Source of the DNA: Lachnospiraceae bacterium UBA3821
GTDB lineage: Bacteria; Bacillota; Clostridia; Lachnospirales; Lachnospiraceae
Length of the DNA: 12,649 nucleotides
Direction: 5' to 3'
Assembly (NCBI GenBank): GCA_002368865.1
Contig: DFDT01000030.1
Location: forward strand, 1-12,649
The stretch's first letter is position 1; each line of letters starts with the position of its first letter. The position numbers and the translations under genes are program-made. Below, piece after piece: positions 7,522 through 12,649 of this stretch. The notes under the pieces were generated by a model, which saw only the letters and a program-made list of their open reading frames with translations, searched no databases and had not been told where the DNA came from.

Positions 7522-7555
7522 AAAAAAAGCAAGCGGCACTTTACACCACTTGCTT
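7522..7555 (-). terminator. Intrinsic terminator/attenuator inside the speD leader
   Basis: In the minus direction, AAGCAAGTGG (7555-7546) pairs with CCGCTTGCTT (7536-7527) to give a 10-bp stem with one G-U pair and a 9-base loop, followed at once by a seven-U run (7528-7522). It sits about 35 bases before the speD start codon and downstream of the clostripain gene's own terminator. It therefore most likely regulates read-through into speD rather than ending another gene. Its 5' arm is also the end of a short ORF (7573-7541), so a translating ribosome would block the stem. Confidence 0.8.
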
Positions 7556-7573
7556 TGAAAAATCGGTTATCAT
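7541..7573 (-). CDS. Putative 10-residue speD leader peptide
   Basis: This short reading frame encodes MITDFSKQVV. It begins at an ATG preceded by AAGGTGG with 8 bases of spacing; the clostripain gene upstream uses a near-identical AGGTGG signal. Its codons 7 to 10 cover most of the terminator 5' arm, and its TAA lies in the terminator loop. A ribosome translating or paused at the stop would prevent the terminator stem from forming, so speD would be read. I infer a leader-peptide attenuator. Polyamine-sensing upstream ORFs are known for S-adenosylmethionine decarboxylase in eukaryotes and for speF in enterobacteria (ornithine-sensing), but this peptide has no recognisable similarity to those. 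A chance ORF of this length is quite possible. Confidence 0.45.
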   Translation of the reverse strand: MITDFSKQVV

Positions 7574-7578
7574 CCACA

Positions 7579-7615
7579 CTGCCACCTTGCTCTTCAGCTT
7601 GCAGGATATGGGCAG
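7579..7615 (-). promoter_or_regulatory. Leader hairpin that could hide the leader-ORF ribosome binding site
   Basis: In the minus direction, CTGCC (7615-7611) can pair with GGCAG (7583-7579), enclosing an inner helix CCTGC (7605-7601) with GCAAGG (7590-7585, one bulge). The 3' strand of both helices contains AAGGTGG, the proposed Shine-Dalgarno of the short ORF. The same 3' strand (AGCAAGGTGG) also resembles the terminator 5' arm (AGCAAGTGG), so it could compete for the terminator 3' arm. The helices are short and were drawn by eye; folding energy was not computed. Confidence 0.4.
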
Positions 7616-7747
7616 GAAGCTTTTGCTTTTCGTATGGATACGCCTATTCTGGTTTTTAGAGTCTATATAGCAAATATTTTACTTTTACTACTCTTATTGA
7701 CCGTTTCACAAGTTAGTGTGCATTGCACAGGTTTATAGTGACCAACT

Positions 7748-7776
7748 TATAAAATTTGAGCTCCTAACTCAATCAA
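7748..7776 (-). promoter_or_regulatory. Candidate promoter of the speD operon
   Basis: In the minus direction a TTGATT (7776-7771) and a TTTATA (7753-7748) are separated by 17 bases, a fair match to a housekeeping sigma-A promoter. It lies downstream of the clostripain terminator and would give a leader of about 250 bases containing the hairpin, short ORF and terminator. A second candidate -10 (TATATA, 7669-7664) with a TG extension lies further downstream but has no good -35. Confidence 0.4.
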
Positions 7777-7847
7777 TAAAAGACAACTTCGCTGTCGCAC
7801 AACACATTCGTCCGACCCCGGTTGCCGCAAATATTTGCATGGAAGAC

Positions 7848-7901
7848 TATAAAACACGCACTCCATACATACTTAGATATAACATATGCAGGGGTGCGTG
7901 T
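7848..7901 (-). terminator. Terminator of the clostripain-family gene
   Basis: Thirteen bases past the stop codon, ACACGCAC (7901-7894) pairs perfectly with GTGCGTGT (7861-7854), and the transcript continues with UUUUAU. An inner helix (TGCATA with TATGTA, one G-U pair) extends the stem. Placement straight after the gene and the U-run make a Rho-independent terminator likely. It separates the protease transcript from the polyamine operon. Confidence 0.82.
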
Positions 7902-7913
7902 CAAGGGATTCTT

Positions 7914-10412
7914 TTACTCCGGCACTACCGGTGTCCAGTAGGTCTGCTGGTAAATATCCGTCAGCCGATACGTTACTTCCGTATGCGCCGCATCGATGCG
8001 AATATTGCCGATCTCCACTTCATCGCCCAGCACCATGGTGTCGCCCAGATAGTAGCTGTCCTGGTAGACACCGTCATAGGAATAATAGTCGCAGAGGAAA
8101 ATGACGGCGTCACCTTTCTTTACTTCCGTCAGATTTTTCGCTACGGTCTCGGTCTCACCTTTGAGATAGACATCTCTGGCACCGGCGATGTAGCCATCTG
8201 GATGCTCATTGTCAAATACCAGGATCAGTTCCACCCTGTTCTCATTCAACAACGCGGGCACATAACCTGTGATGGTATAATTTTCGCCGTCCTCTGTGGT
8301 GTCCGTATGATAATAAGCCACCGGCTGATGATTGATGGATAGCCAGGTATGGTCAAAATCACCGATCAGATTGCCTTCTCTGTCAAAGGAATAGGTATTG
8401 TCCAGACCCAGATCGATAAAGCCTTCCCCGTCGTCATAGAACACATTCAGATCCAGGCCGGTGATCAGCTTCCACTGGTCCTCGGCAAGCTTTAATTTAT
8501 AGTTGCCGCCTTCCATCGTCCAGACCAGCTTGCTGGAGTCGAAATAATGATCTGCCAGATATTCTGCCATATCCTCGTTGCTCATGCTCTTCTGGGAAAA
8601 GAAATCCAAAGAAGATTTATCCATTCCCACACTGGAGCCGTCTCCCGCAAGAAGCCCGCCCAGCATCTGCGCGATCAGATCCGCACTGCCGCCGGAAGCG
8701 GAGCCGCTCGCGTATGAAGAGCTTCCCGACGTGGTTCCGCCGCTCAGAGCGCCGTCTAACAGCGTTCCCAACAGGGAACCCACCGGAGAAGATGTGCTGG
8801 TGGTATTACCGCCCGCCGACACCTGTCCGCCGGTCTCCAGGCTTGCAAACTCCTGAATGCAGCGGGTGTACTCGTCGTCCATGCCGATCTGCTTGTATGC
8901 GGAAACCGCCTGGCTCACCTTGGACACCTTTTTATACGGGAAATAGATTGAAATTCCGTTGGCGTTGGTCATATTGGTGGAAGTCCGGTTATACTTCACT
9001 GCGCTCTTGATGGCAAGCGTCAGCTGCTTTGCCTCCGTGGTATTCAGATTCTGTGCCAAGTGCACCAGATCCACCTGATCGATCTTGGAGGACTGGGCAA
9101 ACTCTCTGGTGTTGTATCTCGCGCTGGACACAGTCTGATACTGGTCGTTCTGGATCAGGTCGCTGGCAGAAGTGGCAAATGCGCTCAGCTTCTCCGGGAT
9201 CGTCTCCTGCAGCTCCGCCAGATCCACCACGGAAAGCGTGGTCTTCTGTCCCCTGCACCGCTGCGCACATACATCCACGAAGTCATCCACTATTTTCTGT
9301 CCGATCTCGATGGTCGGCATAGAAGTGTCTTTCGAAAGCGCTGTCAGCCAGTTTGTGTAATACCAGCCCACGCCCGGCTCCGTCTCCTCGGACGCGATCA
9401 GATAATCCGCATAAGGCGTCAGCATCAGCGCATTTTCCATGGTGGCCATCAGGCAGGCGTCAAAGCCGATGAAATCATACTTGACACCGGCATTTTTCAG
9501 CGCCGTGTTGATGGAGGCAAGCCCCATGGAACCGCTGGTCGCGTTTTTCTCATCATATCCGTAACCCGTCAGCGATCCGCCGCCGTGATCCCAGAAGATC
9601 AGGGCGTTCCGGTTGGCCGGATAATTCTTGTTGCAATACTTGATAAAATCCGTCAGCGTGGATGTCTTGGTCATAGATGCGGAACCCATGTCCTTTTCCA
9701 GACAGATCCACTTACCGCTCTCTATCTTGTAGATCTGGTTCTTGCTGCTGCTCACAATGTCGTTCTGCCAGCCCTTACAGCCGCCGGTGTAAACGATGAT
9801 GTTCACATTGTCACTGATCGTTGCGGATGCCATCTCTTTCATGTCGGCGGTTGCCATTCCGTGCTTGGATTCCAGATCCGTACCGCACATGTAGACCATG
9901 ATCGTGACCACATCCTGGCCATTTCCGTAGATGGTGGTATATTTATCGCGGGCTTCAGCCGCCACCTTTGTGTTCAGCGTGCCGCTGCCGGAGTTCGTGC
10001 CGGTATAGGTATAATCGGAGATATAATTGCCGGAGGAGCCGCTGCCGCTCTGACCGTTATCAACATAGCCTGTATAACTGCCGTTGCCGCCGTCCGCGTA
10101 ATCGCTCTCTCCTCCGCCGAGGATCCCGCCTCCGCCAAGCAACAGGAACACGATCAGTATGACAAACAGGATCTTGCCCCCCTTGGTGGAGAGCAATACG
10201 CTCAAAAGACCGCCGACCAATGCGCCGGACAATCCTCCGCCGGCGCGATTCGGACCGCCGCTGCCGGAGCTCATGCGTCCGCCTCCGCCGCTTCCGGTAC
10301 GTCCGCCCGTGGTGCCCACCGGACCGGTTCCCAGCCCGCTGCCTCTCTTATTCACACTTCCTGTACCGCTTATGATATTTTTATCTCGACCTCTTGGTCT
10401 GTTCTGATCCAT
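7914..10412 (-). CDS. Membrane-anchored clostripain-family (C11) cysteine peptidase
   Basis: This 832-residue protein has three visible parts. Residues 1-77 are Gly/Ser/Arg-rich and probably disordered and cytoplasmic; 79-97 form one membrane anchor (ILFVILIVFLLLGGGGIL); the remainder is extracellular. The peptidase core (about 165-520) carries the C11 catalytic dyad: His276 in LIFWDHGGGSLTGYGYDE and Cys320 in FIGFDACLMATMENALML. This family cleaves after basic residues (Arg in clostripain) and its members can self-activate. A second Gly/Ser-rich linker (about 528-600) leads to a C-terminal domain (about 605-832) of unknown type with alternating beta-like segments. The ATG at 10412 has AGGTGG about 7 bases upstream. 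It appears monocistronic, with its own near-consensus promoter and its own terminator. The substrate is unknown; it could act on surface or host proteins. Confidence 0.93.
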   Translation of the reverse strand: MDQNRPRGRDKNIISGTGSVNKRGSGLGTGPVGTTGGRTGSGGGGRMSSGSGGPNRAGGGLSGALVGGLLSVLLSTKGGKILFVILIVFLLLGGGGILGGGESDYADGGNGSYTGYVDNGQSGSGSSGNYISDYTYTGTNSGSGTLNTKVAAEARDKYTTIYGNGQDVVTIMVYMCGTDLESKHGMATADMKEMASATISDNVNIIVYTGGCKGWQNDIVSSSKNQIYKIESGKWICLEKDMGSASMTKTSTLTDFIKYCNKNYPANRNALIFWDHGGGSLTGYGYDEKNATSGSMGLASINTALKNAGVKYDFIGFDACLMATMENALMLTPYADYLIASEETEPGVGWYYTNWLTALSKDTSMPTIEIGQKIVDDFVDVCAQRCRGQKTTLSVVDLAELQETIPEKLSAFATSASDLIQNDQYQTVSSARYNTREFAQSSKIDQVDLVHLAQNLNTTEAKQLTLAIKSAVKYNRTSTNMTNANGISIYFPYKKVSKVSQAVSAYKQIGMDDEYTRCIQEFASLETGGQVSAGGNTTSTSSPVGSLLGTLLDGALSGGTTSGSSSYASGSASGGSADLIAQMLGGLLAGDGSSVGMDKSSLDFFSQKSMSNEDMAEYLADHYFDSSKLVWTMEGGNYKLKLAEDQWKLITGLDLNVFYDDGEGFIDLGLDNTYSFDREGNLIGDFDHTWLSINHQPVAYYHTDTTEDGENYTITGYVPALLNENRVELILVFDNEHPDGYIAGARDVYLKGETETVAKNLTEVKKGDAVIFLCDYYSYDGVYQDSYYLGDTMVLGDEVEIGNIRIDAAHTEVTYRLTDIYQQTYWTPVVPE

Positions 10413-10447
10413 AATCTGCCACCTCTGCTACGTGATTAATTAGGTCT

Positions 10448-10476
10448 ATTATACAAAAAAGCGAAACAAATTTCAA
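10448..10476 (-). promoter_or_regulatory. Near-consensus sigma-A promoter of the clostripain-family gene
   Basis: In the minus direction TTGAAA (10476-10471) and a perfect TATAAT (10453-10448) are 17 bases apart. The -35 box begins two bases after the stop codon of the ATPase gene (10481-10479). The predicted transcript start near 10441 leaves a short leader before the AGGTGG ribosome binding site and the ATG at 10412. No operator or hairpin is evident, so strong, largely constitutive expression is likely. Confidence 0.8.
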
Positions 10477-10478
10477 AC

Positions 10479-11711
10479 TCATATATAAGAAACAGGTAGC
10501 GCCACCAGATTTTCCCGCAGATAAGTTTTCTTATCCACCATGCACAGGATAACACCCATTCCCCGCTTTCTGGCATCTATTTTATCCAATACCGTGTTGG
10601 TTGCCGCCATGGAAGCTTTCGGGTTGCCTGTCATTTTTATCTCAATCGGATAGAGTACTCCGTTTTCCTCAATGATCAGATCAATTTCATTTTCTCCGGA
10701 TACACGCTTATCTTTGCCCCTGTAGTAGAAAATACTAAAGCGGTAATCCAACCCTTCATTAGAATAGGATTTTAGTATCTCAGAAACAAGGAATGTTTCA
10801 AACATACTGCCTGCAACCGCACTGTTTTTCAATGCATCCGCAGTGAGCCATCTCGTCAGATAACATGCAAGACCGGTATCTCTGAAATAGACTTTTGGCG
10901 TGTGGATCGCCCTGTTCAATGCACTTGCCGCGTATGGCTGCAACAGATATATAATGCCGGTTCGCTCCAGAATCGAGATCCAATTTTTTACGGTCGGCTC
11001 GCTCACTCCTACATCCCCTGCAATATTTGCGTAGTTCAGAATTTCCCCTGTCCGAGCGGCAACCGCCGTGAGAAACTTCATGAATACAATACTGTCGCTG
11101 ACGATCAATTCATTGACATCCCGCTCCAGATACGTGTTTACATAAGAAGCATAAAAATCCTGCCATCCTCTGTCCTCCGCATACAACTCCGGATAAGAAC
11201 CCTTATGAATGATCTCCCAGAGATTGTCATAGGAACATAACTGCTTTTCTCTTTCTGAAAAATAAGAATCCGTCGGTACAAAATGACGATTGAAAGGCAC
11301 CTGAAAAATTTCCCGGAGAGACAACCCGGATAATTCCGTTACAGATACTCTCCCTGCCAGCGATTCACTCATGCCTTTCATCAGCTCAAGCTTCTGAGAA
11401 CCGGACAATATAAATTGTCCTCTTTTCTCACTGGCATCCACCCGCAATTTGATCTCTTCCAAAATACTATTTTCCTTCTGTACTTCATCTATAAATAACG
11501 GGCAGGGATTATTCAGAAAAAAGAGGTTGGGTTCTTCCCTCGCCTGCAACCTTGCTAAACGGTCATCAAACGTGACTCGGTTGTAATCCTGAAATTCATG
11601 TATTAAAATAGTTGACTTACCCACCTGCCTCGCACCGGTAAGAAGCAGACATTTACTGGATCGTACTCTTTCTTTTAAGATTTTTTGAATTGCTCTTTCA
11701 ATGTAAGCCAT
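10479..11711 (-). CDS. AAA-type ATPase with DUF4143 C-terminal domain
   Basis: This 410-residue protein has the AAA_14/DUF4143 layout. Walker A is TGARQVGKST (25-34), Walker B is PLFIDEVQ (71-78), and a sensor-like ILSGSQKLELM lies at 101-111. A predicted winged-helix stretch follows (YANIAGDVGVSEPTVKNWIS, 227-246). The C-terminal part keeps a PD-(D/E)xK nuclease-like signature: Asp344 in ENEIDLI and Glu357-x-Lys359 in YPIEIKMTG. Proteins of this type are common, often lie in variable regions, and have no settled role; DNA-related or defence functions have been suggested. I chose the ATG at 11711 because GAGGAGG lies 7 bases upstream; the upstream frame from 11750 runs through a hairpin. It is AT-richer than neighbours (about 30% GC in 11461-11520) and is flanked by a hairpin and by the next gene's promoter, which suggests separate acquisition. 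Confidence 0.9.
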   Translation of the reverse strand: MAYIERAIQKILKERVRSSKCLLLTGARQVGKSTILIHEFQDYNRVTFDDRLARLQAREEPNLFFLNNPCPLFIDEVQKENSILEEIKLRVDASEKRGQFILSGSQKLELMKGMSESLAGRVSVTELSGLSLREIFQVPFNRHFVPTDSYFSEREKQLCSYDNLWEIIHKGSYPELYAEDRGWQDFYASYVNTYLERDVNELIVSDSIVFMKFLTAVAARTGEILNYANIAGDVGVSEPTVKNWISILERTGIIYLLQPYAASALNRAIHTPKVYFRDTGLACYLTRWLTADALKNSAVAGSMFETFLVSEILKSYSNEGLDYRFSIFYYRGKDKRVSGENEIDLIIEENGVLYPIEIKMTGNPKASMAATNTVLDKIDARKRGMGVILCMVDKKTYLRENLVALPVSYI

Positions 11712-11724
11712 AGGCTGCCTCCTC

Positions 11725-11770
11725 AAAAAACAGACTAATCTAAAATACAATTTTAGATTAGTCTGTTTTT
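11725..11770. terminator. Perfect 21-bp inverted repeat, bidirectional terminator-like hairpin
   Basis: Arms 11726-11746 and 11750-11770 are perfectly complementary over 21 bases with a 3-base loop, and each arm ends in a run of A or T, so the hairpin has a U-run in either direction. It lies 28 bases beyond the stop of the carbonic-anhydrase-like gene and only a few bases before the ATPase ribosome binding site. It most likely terminates the upstream transcript. Its arms overlap the candidate ATPase -10 box, so a regulatory role is also possible. Confidence 0.82.
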
Positions 11771-11783
11771 ATCGTTTTGTCAA
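11755..11783 (-). promoter_or_regulatory. Candidate ATPase promoter overlapping the hairpin
   Basis: In the minus direction there is a perfect TTGACA (11783-11778), followed after 17 bases by TAATCT (11760-11755), a poor -10 that lies in the hairpin arm. A better TAAAAT (11755-11750) is 22 bases away, which is too far. If used, transcripts would begin near the loop and so escape the terminator that stops read-through. The perfect -35 is the main support. Confidence 0.3.
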
Positions 11784-11798
11784 TGTTTACCTGTTTTC

Positions 11799-12296
11799 TT
11801 ACATCCGGGCTTCCCTGGCCTCCTCCACATACCGCTCGGCATTGCGCAGGTTCGCCGCCAGTTCCTCCTCCGTGATCGAACGCTTCACCTTTGCGGGACT
11901 GCCCAGCACCAGCATCCCGTCCGGCACCTCCATGCCCTGTGTCACCAGCGCTCCTGCCGCCACGATGCAATTTTTGCCGATATGGGTACCGTTCATGAGG
12001 ATCGCCCCCATGCCCACCAAGGTATTGTCGCCAATGGTACAACCATGCACGATGGCACCGTGCCCGATAGTCACGTTTTCCCCAATGACCACCGGATAGG
12101 GATCGTCCAGATGCACCGTGGCATTGTCCTGGATATTGCTGCCTCTGCCGATCACAATGGGGCCTCTGTCCCCGCGTACCACTGCGTTGTACCAGATGCC
12201 CACGTCCTCCCCCACTGTCACATCACCCAGAACGACGGCGCCAGGGGCTATATATGCGGTTGGATGGATCTTCGGGTGTTTGGCTGTTGTACTCAT
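11799..12296 (-). CDS. Gamma-carbonic-anhydrase-like hexapeptide-repeat protein
   Basis: This 165-residue left-handed beta-helix protein is built of hexapeptide repeats (for example IAPGAVVLGDVTVGEDVGIW) and ends in an alpha-helical tail (about 141-163). It has the conserved RGDRGPI (41-47), NIQDNATVH (54-62), IGHGAIVHGC (77-86) and LGSPAKVKR (131-139). His62, His79 and His84 match the three metal ligands of gamma carbonic anhydrases, with Arg41, Asp43 and Gln56 at the usual structural positions. Many such proteins (YrdA/PaaY/CaiE-like) are annotated as carbonic anhydrase or acetyltransferase without tested activity, so catalysis is uncertain. The ATG at 12296 has AAGGAG close upstream. It follows the editing-protein gene by 26 bases, so the two are probably co-transcribed, and a strong hairpin follows. 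Confidence 0.9.
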   Translation of the reverse strand: MSTTAKHPKIHPTAYIAPGAVVLGDVTVGEDVGIWYNAVVRGDRGPIVIGRGSNIQDNATVHLDDPYPVVIGENVTIGHGAIVHGCTIGDNTLVGMGAILMNGTHIGKNCIVAAGALVTQGMEVPDGMLVLGSPAKVKRSITEEELAANLRNAERYVEEAREARM

Positions 12297-12322
12297 AATT
12301 CTCCTTAACTTTAATTACCCTT

Positions 12323-12649
12323 TCACTCCTCCGGAAACGGCAGATCCACCACGATCGCCTCATGATGCACCGCGGGCAGGAATTTCTCGAACACATCCCT
12401 GGTCCGCATCTTCAGGCTGGAGGTGTTCACACAGGGATGGCAGCCCAGATCCTCGCTCTCGATCACAGGCTTGTCCACCAAAAGCTGTACTCGATTCTCC
12501 GTGTCGTTCATCAATCCCATGATCGACACCGACCCCGGGCTGATATGCAGAAACTCCTCCATGTATTCCGGGCTTGCAAAAGACAGCCTGGCACTGTCGA
12601 TCTGCTTCGACAGATCCTTGGTCTTAAAGGGCTTGTCCCCCGGCATCAT
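12323..12649 (-). CDS. YbaK/ProX-type prolyl-tRNA editing protein, 5' part outside window
   Basis: Only the last 109 or so residues are present; the reading frame stays open to the window edge, so the Met at 12649 is probably internal. The visible part shows the YbaK/ProX editing-domain pattern: LSFASPEYMEEFL, then SPGSVSIMGLMND, VQLLVDKPVI, and DLGCHPCVNTSSLKM. Members act in the cytosol as stand-alone deacylases that clear mischarged tRNA (Ala-tRNAPro for the ProX/PrdX subgroup). Full-length relatives are about 160-170 residues, so roughly the first third is missing here. Subgroup specificity is inferred from the PGSVS and HP motifs and is not certain. It ends 26 bases before the carbonic-anhydrase-like gene. 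Confidence 0.85.
   Translation of the reverse strand: MMPGDKPFKTKDLSKQIDSARLSFASPEYMEEFLHISPGSVSIMGLMNDTENRVQLLVDKPVIESEDLGCHPCVNTSSLKMRTRDVFEKFLPAVHHEAIVVDLPFPEE

Larger units (their letters stand above)
7489..7913. other. 425-base intergenic region: terminator, candidate promoters and speD leader
   Basis: This is the only long gene-free stretch in the window. Read in the minus direction it holds the clostripain terminator (7901-7848), a 12-base palindrome GCAAATATTTGC (7827-7838), a small stem-loop with a U-run (about 7796-7778; GACAGC, GAA, GTTGTC), and a promoter-like pair (7776-7748). A 13-base palindrome TGTGCA-T-TGCACA (7717-7729) follows, then a second, weaker promoter candidate with a TGnTATATA-type -10 (7664-7671). 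The leader hairpin, short ORF, terminator and speD ribosome binding site come last. I see no known riboswitch consensus and no tRNA. Confidence 0.7.

Noticed and set aside
7489..7740. A known SAM-, preQ1- or T-box-type riboswitch before speD
   Set aside because: None of the consensus cores I know for these classes could be recognised, and no T-box sequence is present. The short helices drawn do not match a named aptamer, so only a leader attenuator is proposed.
7716..8342. A 208-codon open frame on the plus strand beginning in the intergenic region
   Set aside because: Most of it is antisense to the clostripain gene's 3' end. The intergenic part covers the terminator, with no credible start signal or domain.
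9060..10439. A 459-codon open frame on the plus strand
   Set aside because: It lies entirely opposite the clostripain-family gene, whose Gly/Ser-rich GC-rich codons keep the antisense frame open. The product is rich in His, Arg and Ala with no recognisable domain.
1..12649. CRISPR array, insertion sequence, phage genes, rRNA or tRNA
   Set aside because: No regularly spaced repeats, transposase or integrase motifs, phage structural genes, or cloverleaf-like RNA sequences were recognised on either strand.

Overview
The window reads as a chromosomal stretch of an anaerobic, Gram-positive Clostridia, most likely a Lachnospiraceae-type gut bacterium. This is inferred from strong AGGAGG-type ribosome binding sites, intrinsic terminators with U-tracts, a membrane-anchored clostripain-type (C11) protease, and a polyamine cluster combining SpeD/SpeE with a carboxy(nor)spermidine dehydrogenase, a combination I associate with gut Firmicutes. 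No 16S or other taxonomic marker is present. Every supported gene is on the minus strand, so transcription runs from high to low coordinates.

Right end (12649 to about 10440), in transcription order: the C-terminal part of a YbaK/ProX-type prolyl-tRNA editing protein; a gamma-carbonic-anhydrase-like hexapeptide-repeat protein; a perfect 21-bp-stem hairpin; and an AAA ATPase with a DUF4143-type C-terminus. A near-consensus promoter (TTGAAA, 17 nt, TATAAT) then begins two bases past the ATPase stop codon. It drives a large Gly/Ser-rich, membrane-anchored clostripain-family peptidase (10412 to 7914), which ends at its own terminator (7901-7848).

Centre and left (about 7780 to 34): a probable polyamine operon in the order speD, TPR membrane protein, Orn/Lys/Arg decarboxylase (speA-like), membrane-anchored EreA/ChaN-like protein, speE, small DUF2007-like membrane protein, carboxy(nor)spermidine dehydrogenase, GlsB/YeaQ-like membrane protein. 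The decarboxylase makes a diamine precursor (agmatine if arginine-specific). SpeD makes decarboxylated S-adenosylmethionine and SpeE transfers its aminopropyl group. The dehydrogenase opens the alternative aspartate-semialdehyde route, whose decarboxylase partner is not inside the window. Three or four membrane or unknown genes sit between the enzymes, and at least two of them (TPR and EreA/ChaN-like) are visibly AT-richer than their neighbours.

The most interesting signal is the speD leader. It holds a 10-codon open reading frame with its own Shine-Dalgarno, whose last codons lie in the 5' arm of a strong intrinsic terminator and whose stop codon lies in the terminator loop. The terminator sits just upstream of the speD ribosome binding site. 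This layout fits translation-dependent attenuation of the whole polyamine operon. The second notable item is the EreA/ChaN-superfamily domain fused to a multi-pass membrane region inside the operon. All functional statements come from reading the sequence; no database search was run.
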